From Dermacentor variabilis (lineage: Eukaryota; Arthropoda; Arachnida; Ixodida; Ixodidae), in NCBI RefSeq assembly GCF_050947875.1, contig NC_134572.1, positions 117,007,709 through 117,071,708 on the forward strand: a DNA stretch of 64,000 nucleotides, read 5' to 3'. How positions within the stretch are numbered: the stretch's first letter is position 1; each line of letters begins with the position of its first letter. Below, piece by piece: positions 34,879 through 64,000 of the stretch. Position numbers and translations under genes: made by a program. The notes under the pieces are model-generated. The model saw only the letters and a program-made list of their open reading frames with translations, made no database searches and was not told the origin of the DNA.

Positions 34879-37440
34879 TTGAACAAGGAGGAGGAGGAGA
34901 CAAAGGAGAGGAAATACATGGAGGTTAGCCAGTGTAAGTACCGGCTGGCTATCCTGTGCTGGGGAAAGTGGTAAAGGGAATAAAAGGAGAAAGAAGAAGA
35001 GGAAAACATGGAAAAAAGAAAATTTACACAGTAACGCGAAACTACGCGCTACAACGTTCAAAGGTGGTCGCACAATTCGCATGTCCTTAAAAACTTCAGC
35101 AAAGTCCTTAAGGCCTTGAGTGCCTAAGCCCGTCTGGACCAGTGTCCTAGAGCTTTTTCCTCTGTAAAGGGGCGATCGTCCAGTTTTGCGAGAGCGGTCA
35201 CGAGCACTTTTCTTCGCACTTTGTAACGGGGACAGTCACAAAGGAGGTGCTCAATCGTCTCCTCGTAGCCGCAGGTGTCACAGGTAGGGCTGTCGGCCAT
35301 TCCAATGCGGAATGAATAGGAGTTAGAGAATGCCACGCCGAGCCACAGGTGGCACAGAAGTGTTGCTTCAGCTCGTGGCAACCCTGGTGGTAGGCGGAGT
35401 TGCAGACGTGGATCCAATCTGTGAAGACGTGTGTTCGTGAATTCGCTGGTGTTCCACAGAGTTAGCGTAAGCTCGCGTGCGAGGGAGCGAGGACTTGTGG
35501 CTGCATCTGTTCTTGACAGCGGTATGGGTATAATCTGGACACCATCATGAGCCGACCGGGCAGCGTCATCCGCACTGACATTTCCTGAAATTCCTCATTG
35601 ACCCGGTATGCACTGGTAGATGATGTGTCCCCTGTTGATTGCGTGAGGGTGAAATAGTCGGATGTCTGTGACTAGTTGCTCATTTGGTCCATGGTTGAAA
35701 GGTGACATCAGTCACTGAAGAGCTGCCTTTGAGTCACATAAGATGGACCATGAATGTGATGATTTGTGAACGATAAACTCCAGAGCAGCCCGGATAGCTG
35801 CGAGTTCTGCAGCCGTCGATGATGTAATGTGAGTTGTCTTGAACTTGAGGGTGACACACTCTGCGGGAATCACCACTGCGCCAACTGAACTATTAGAGGA
35901 GACAGAACTGTCCGTATAGACGTGGATGCGTCCTTTGTGCTTTTCATGTAGCACTGAAAGCACAGTTTGTTGGAGGGCGAAAGTTGACATCTACGTTTTC
36001 TTTTTGATACCGGGAATAACAAGAAGAGCCTGGAGTGGATGGAGGCACCACAGCGGTTGAGATGGTCGTGCTGCAGGCGTGAAGTTTGACGGTAAAGTTC
36101 CATGGTTGGCGGCAATAATCTTGCTAAACGCTGAACGAGGTCGAGCGGCAGGAAGGGAGGCGAGATGATGCGATGGAAGTCGGGCGAAGTGCCTGATATG
36201 CATCCTTAAAGTGTAGACTTGAAGATACGTGTTGATGGGGTGGTGATGCGCTATGGCTATTGTTGCTGCCGTGGACGCACATCTGGGATGACCAAGGCAA
36301 ATTCGCAGAGCTTGAGCTTGTACAGACTGGAGGGCACGGAGGTTGGTCTTGCCGGTCCCACCCAGTACAGGTAGGCTATAGCGCAGGAGACCGAGGAACA
36401 GCGTGTTATAGAGTTGGAGCGTCGCATTCACAGACGCACCCCATGACTTTCCCGCAAGGAATCTGGGCACGTGGGTTATCATGACTAATTTCCTTTTTAG
36501 GTAGGAGATAGGAGGACTCCAGGAAAGGTCTCGATCTATTATCACTCCTAGAAAGCGGTGCGTCTTCTCGTAGGCAATTGGCTGTCCATTAATTCTGATA
36601 ACGTACGGTTTCATTGCTTTACGCGTGAAAGCGACTATAGAGCACTTCTCGCAGGACAGCTCCAGACCTCGTGCTCGAAGATAACCTGATGTTAGTGTGG
36701 CCGCTTTTTGAAGCCTGGCGCGCACCTGAGGACGCGTCGCTCCTGATGATCAAATGCATATATCGTCTGCATAGATCGACACATTGACGGATTCCGGAAG
36801 GGTAGGAACCAGGTCGATGAGCACCAGGTTAAATAGAGTGGGGCTCAAGACTCCGCCTTGTGGTACGCCTCGTTAGGTGTTGCGTTGTGATGACGCACCA
36901 TTCTCTGTTTGCACAAAGAATGACCTGTCCTTCAAGAAGCTGGATATCCACCGAAAAACAAGGCCGCCTAGGCCGACATCGCCCAAGGCATCCAGGATGG
37001 TTTGATGGGTTACGTTGTCATATGCGCCTTTAACATCCAGTAACATCGTCGCTGACAGTCTTCGGAGGCTTTTTTCGTGCTGAACAGACGAGATAAGATC
37101 TATGACGTTGTCTATAGAAGAGCGTCCGCGTCGAAAGCCTGCCATAGTGTCAGGGTATAACTTGTAGTGTTCTAGATACCACTCTAGACGCGTCAGCACC
37201 ATCGTCTCCATCACCTTTCCTAGACAACTGGCCAGAGCAATGGGACGATAAGACGCCACGTCTAGGGGTGATTTACCTGGCTTGAGCAAAGGCTCAAGGC
37301 GGTTGGACTTCCATGCAGCAGGAACTTCTCCTCCACGCCATGAATGATTGTACACGTCTAGAAGTGCATGCCGGGCTGTTTGACCGAGGTTTCCAAGAGC
37401 TGCGTATGTCACCCCGTCAGGCCCAGGCGATGAGGTGTAA
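34879..37440 (-). pseudogene. 5'-truncated I-like LINE, minus strand, RT and RNase H remnants
   Basis: Read on the minus strand, the copy starts mid-ORF2 at SSPGPDGVTYAAL (about 37440) and runs through RT, with TAA at 36873-36875 just before RGVPQGG and TGA at 36726-36728 right after the catalytic YADD region. An in-frame TAG at 35991-35993 precedes RNase H (HVYTDSS, TAAELAAIRAALEF, CDSKAAL). The end has CDTCGYEETIEHLLCD at about 35255-35302 and a tail ending in (CCT)n near 34880. It resembles the LINE at 18590 throughout, so it is the same or a sister family. ORF1 and the endonuclease are absent, as expected from incomplete reverse transcription. Confidence 0.8.
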
Positions 37441-39068
37441 GAGGTGAGCGAGTACTTCGGCAACTTATAATTCTTTGTACTTCTAATGTATAGGTGCACT
37501 CGATTACATTTTCGTCTGAATTAGTTGCAAGCATGATGTGTTACTTTTTACTTTAAGCATTTGCAGCCGGCCGCAAAATCTTTCGGGACATGGGTTCCAC
37601 CACATATATATGTTAATTTCTGTTAGGTTGAGGCACAGCGCTTCTCGCCTGAGTTTGCTGCTTTGGCTACTAATGGCTTGATCTGCCTAATTCTGATTGC
37701 AGGCCCTCTCGCGGTATTAACTTTTCAACCTCCTCCTAGAAATTTAGGATATTTGGTCTATGTATTGGGAATACGTTTATGCTAATAAACTTGAAACTTG
37801 AAACCACCAATTTAATGGATCACTGCGTACATCTCCCAGGTTACTACGCGCAGAAATTTTGAGTACGAGGCTATATGCCAATTATGTGCATTTGCAAATC
37901 TCGTGTCCCGTAAAGTGTTGGGGCTGACCGCACATCACTGTTGCTTGCCCCGCAAGTGAGCACGCCGTCATTGAATGCATCTACCGTTTAAACCTGGATG
38001 ACCTCGCTGCGGGCCAGGGCGGGCTTGGCCTTCGTTTTTCTAAGATTGAAAAGCTAAAAAATTTGCCTTTCGTTCATGGCAGAGTCACACACGTGTAATT
38101 TGCTTTGCTGAATGGTTTCCTGAATATGCAGCACGTTACTTAACTTTTCTGTGTCGTTCCGTTTTTGCGAGAATACGTTGTTTCTTTGTTAAGCTACCTG
38201 ACAGGTGACACTTGGCTAACATCTTCAGCACGTGTCAAGGAAACCATCAACAGTGACCTTTGTTTTACTATTCAAGACGGCAGATCCGTGTTTTGTAACG
38301 ATTGTATCGCACTCTGGTCATGTGTCATGGACTGAAAGAGAAAGTAACAAGATAGCCTTCTCCCTTGTTTACTCTATAGTCACTTTCACAGCGATCCTGA
38401 ATGCCGAGCTTTTTTGGTAACGCCCTTGTTTTCTCAGTGCCGCTTAAGTTTGACGTTAGTGATTATAGCTTGCGTGGTAACGTACGCTTGTTGAAAGCAC
38501 GTAAAGGTCGCGTTCAGCTTTTGCACGTTGCATTGTAATCTCATTGTTTACGGACTTTGCTCCATATTGTTCTAGTCTTTTGTGTTCCAGGTGAAATTAG
38601 AACATTTCTGCCTTTAATCAAACTTAAAGCCTTTCATTTATTTTGTCTCCTGTTACATTACCTTAAACATTAGATGCTTTTCGATCGCCCGAAGAGAAGC
38701 TAAACACTTACAGCCAGAATAGCGCAAACAACTTCAACGACCTGCACAAGGAGAACATCACGCATCAAAATCCACTTTTTTTTTCGTACGCTTCTCCAGT
38801 CGCGCAATGAAGAAATCAAAAGCCGCCGGAGATAAAGATGCGCGTACAATACCCTTGCGTGCTCGCGTTAACAAAGTCTGCGATGAAATAGCTGTTCTCT
38901 CACTCTTATCACGCTTATCGATGCTTCGTTCTAGTGCCAGCGCTATCGGGAAACATGAGCTCTGCCACATTGTCGGCGATGCGGAGAGAAACGCTGTGAC
39001 GCCCCTGTGCAGTCGGGAGGAAAACGTGTACTACCGTGTGTTTACTCGACGGATATGCACACGTCAAG
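37441..39068. other. Intergenic DNA and 5' flank of gene B
   Basis: Near 37790-37805 a short TTGAAAC direct repeat follows AATAAAC, possibly another LINE tail. No exon was found. The gene B promoter should lie near 38800-39060, but I see no clear TATA box. Confidence 0.3.
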
Positions 39069-61722
<22,654 letters not shown>

Positions 61723-63432
61723 GTTAGTCGCTCATTTACTTGTGATATTGGAATTAGAGGTTCCTTACATCACACTTTCTCTCTCAGTGTCATGCCTAAG
61801 TATGATGCTTCGCAGGCAGGTGAAGGCATTGTGCAGTCGTTTTTTTTCTATTTATTTTATGCGAACCTTTATTTGCTTATCATTCCATTGTTTCTCCCGA
61901 GTCGGTTGGTTGGTCACTGGTAGGAATCTTGCCGAGTAGACTCGGATACACTTAAAGAAATTAAACTCGTCCAGCGACAAGACTCGAACATCGGCCCCTA
62001 ACCTATGGCAGTTCTATGCTCTAAGCATTAGTCCACAGTCTCACTTTTTTTTATTTGCATGGACGTATCAGTATTGTCATACGAAAATTAATTGCATTGC
62101 ATTACGCAGACACGAAAAACAAACGCACGCATGCTACACAGCCAAACGAAAGTTCAAAAACGAACAAACAAAGACAAGCGTCCAGATGCGAAATCCACTC
62201 AGGAAAGGGACAGAACGTTCCAATCCACACAACGCACTCGAACAGCCACTTCTCGAAAGACAGGCCTTGTCGGACTCGGTGGCTCGGCATGTATGTCAAT
62301 CACGCGGTTTCTCCGGGATTAATGAGGAGCTAATAAGATAAACAAAGCGCGGTATCTATTACTGACTGCCTTTTTTTAAAGAAGGAAGGAACCGGATGCC
62401 GCAAGATGCGAGGGGAAGTTCTTTGTACACTTCTTCCGTGTCAACGCCAGCTAACTCTTTGAGATGATTACCGCGAGATGATTATCATGATTTTCATATT
62501 ATGGCACTCGCTCACAACGGTGAACTGGCCAAGAAGTGTCCCCGTACACTTAAAATAAATAAGAAGCAACGTAAATAAATGCGAGCCTATGTAACGTTTC
62601 TCACGTTGCGCAGCCCGGGTAAGCCAGAGCGCATGCTCGCGTCAGGTTCCTGTACGCCGGGGACGTGGGAATGAAATGGGCAAATTTAACACTGCTTCAC
62701 TTAACACAGCGAAAACAATCGTTTGTGATTAGTCCGCAAGGGTTCGGGTGTTCATGTCGACGCACGCGCACACACACACGGGGAAGAGCCACAGGGACAG
62801 GATAACGTGAGTGAATACGCCATGCAAACACGAAAAGTTGGCGCCACGACCAGGTTTGAAATAGTAAAATTTAAACCATTTAGATATTCCCGACTCTTCA
62901 ATATACTGTATCCTAATGCACTTGCTGCACTGTGTTGCGAGTGTTGTGATTACCATGCGCCCGCTATTTTACCTGTTCATTATGGCGCCCCATCCACAGC
63001 ACGTATCTTGGCAAAAACGCTCCTACGTTGAGTATCATAATTTATTTCAACTGTAATAGCAGGTGTCCTGTGTCTTTGTCAGCCTCCTCACGAGAGCACA
63101 CAGCGCTGTCGGTTTGTCTCTGCCTTGTACAAGAAGCATTTGGCACAGGCTGTGCCATTTCGAGGTCTTTGAATTGTTCTTTCTGTTGAGCGGCTGGTGT
63201 TCATAGGTTTGGGGAATTGCATGTTAGGGTCTATATTTTTTTCTTTCGTGTCCCTTAAAAATAATTAGCAAACTAAGCACGCTGCGGAAAACCTTTCCAG
63301 TAGCTCAAGACGACTGGGGCAACGTGCCGGAAACGTTTATTTCCAGTGCATCCCATTAACTTGGCTCCACGGTGGTTAGGTCCCAGTAGTTACATCAGGC
63401 ATTGTACATACTTCGATCTCTCTACATGCGAT
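61723..63432. other. Gene B intron, unrecognised
   Basis: No further exon was found; the counterpart of gene A exon 17364-17529 is not present up to 64000. A short (CA)n lies at about 62767-62779. Open frames near 62055-62333 and 62729-63031 lack motifs. Confidence 0.35.
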
Positions 63433-63910
63433 ATACCAGGTGTTAAATTTTAAGTTCTACAGAATTAAAAAAAAAATCACCTGTGGCAGATAGCACAATT
63501 CTGTTCCTTGAGCTGGATTATTCGAAGATGTAGACATTGCTTGCTCGAGAAATCGAAACATATCCGGCTTATTAACGGAAATTTGTCTGAAAAGTGAGTG
63601 GGACAACAGTGCATTTTTGTTGCCACTTTGATGCCGCACATATAGAAACCTGTGCCATCTTCGAAATTTCTTCCTACTAGATATGCCTCACTAACTAACC
63701 GACTATAATTCATAGCTTGCAATATGTGGAGGGAATTAATTATTTAAAATTTGTGCAGTGAATTCTAATCAATTACTTGATTATGTGTTTCAATTACTCG
63801 TACAAATAATGTTCTCCTCTTTGCATTCTCCAACTCAAGGAATGGAATTATGCTATCTATTATAGGAGATTTCTTAAAATTCTGTAAAACTTAAAATGAT
63901 CACCCCGTAT
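63433..63910. mobile_element. Fold-back DNA element, 478 bp
   Basis: The left end ATACCAGGTGTTAAATTTTA pairs with the right end, which on the minus strand reads ATACGGGGTGATCATTTTAA. Pairing continues through AAGTT(C/T)TACAGAATT. No coding capacity. A partial relative lies at 39958-40095, and the CTGTGGCAGATAG block is shared with the 7304 family. Confidence 0.65.
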
Positions 63911-64000
63911 AATGGGCCAATAGAAGTTCACGTGTACGAGATACGCGGACGGGAAAGAGAAAATTGTATTTTTGTCTGTGCGCTGAAATGAAAAAAAAAA

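Overview
The window looks like nuclear DNA from a hard (ixodid) tick. Short, widely spaced GT-AG exons sit among dense arthropod-type repeats. The repeats include a tRNA-derived SINE of the kind common in ixodid ticks, RNase H-bearing LINEs with ORF1 zinc knuckles, fold-back DNA elements, Penelope-type hammerhead-like motifs and long tetranucleotide arrays. No bacterial operons, rRNA genes, CRISPR arrays or bona fide tRNA genes were seen. The species cannot be fixed from the sequence alone.

Two related host genes lie head to tail on the + strand. Gene A enters from the left with its 5' exons outside the window. It has exons at 2260-2420, 12261-12392, 14214-14477, 17364-17529, 29315-29433, 30655-30820 and 31370-31488, where it stops. 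Gene B starts with a signal peptide at 39069 and has exons at 39069-39150, 47430-47642, 52236-52472, 55087-55235, 59654-59782, 59936-60038 and 61550-61722; it continues past 64000. All junctions are GT-AG and phase-consistent in the chosen model. The middle exons of A and B align with each other, so they are tandem paralogues: secreted, N-glycosylated proteins resembling the large LolA-like-domain secreted family of chelicerates (family name from memory only). B has one intron that A lacks.

Most remaining DNA is transposon-derived. A complete 6.8 kb LTR retrotransposon (40292-47112, minus strand) lies in intron 1 of gene B. It has 757-bp LTRs that look identical apart from one base, a 4-bp target duplication and one intact 1488-codon gag-pol frame. 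Its domain order is Gag-PR-IN-RT-RNase H: Ty3/gypsy-type domains in a Ty1/copia-like order, as in the Gmr1 group. A nearly full-length but broken I-like LINE (about 18590-23745, plus) lies in the 11.8 kb intron of gene A, and a 5'-truncated relative (34879-37440, minus) lies between the genes. Several LINE tails, degraded LINE ends (9060, 49640, 56240, 57570), SINEs (8144, 30068) and fold-back elements (1109, 7304, 13655, 14779, 28561, 54181, 63433) fill the introns.

The observations most worth following up are the Gmr1-like domain order in a young, apparently intact element, the paired hammerhead-like motifs at 55683-55780, the intron difference between the paralogues, the 32-bp perfect palindrome at the LINE ORF1 stop codon, and a minisatellite whose unit carries a tRNA B-box-like motif (23930-24210).
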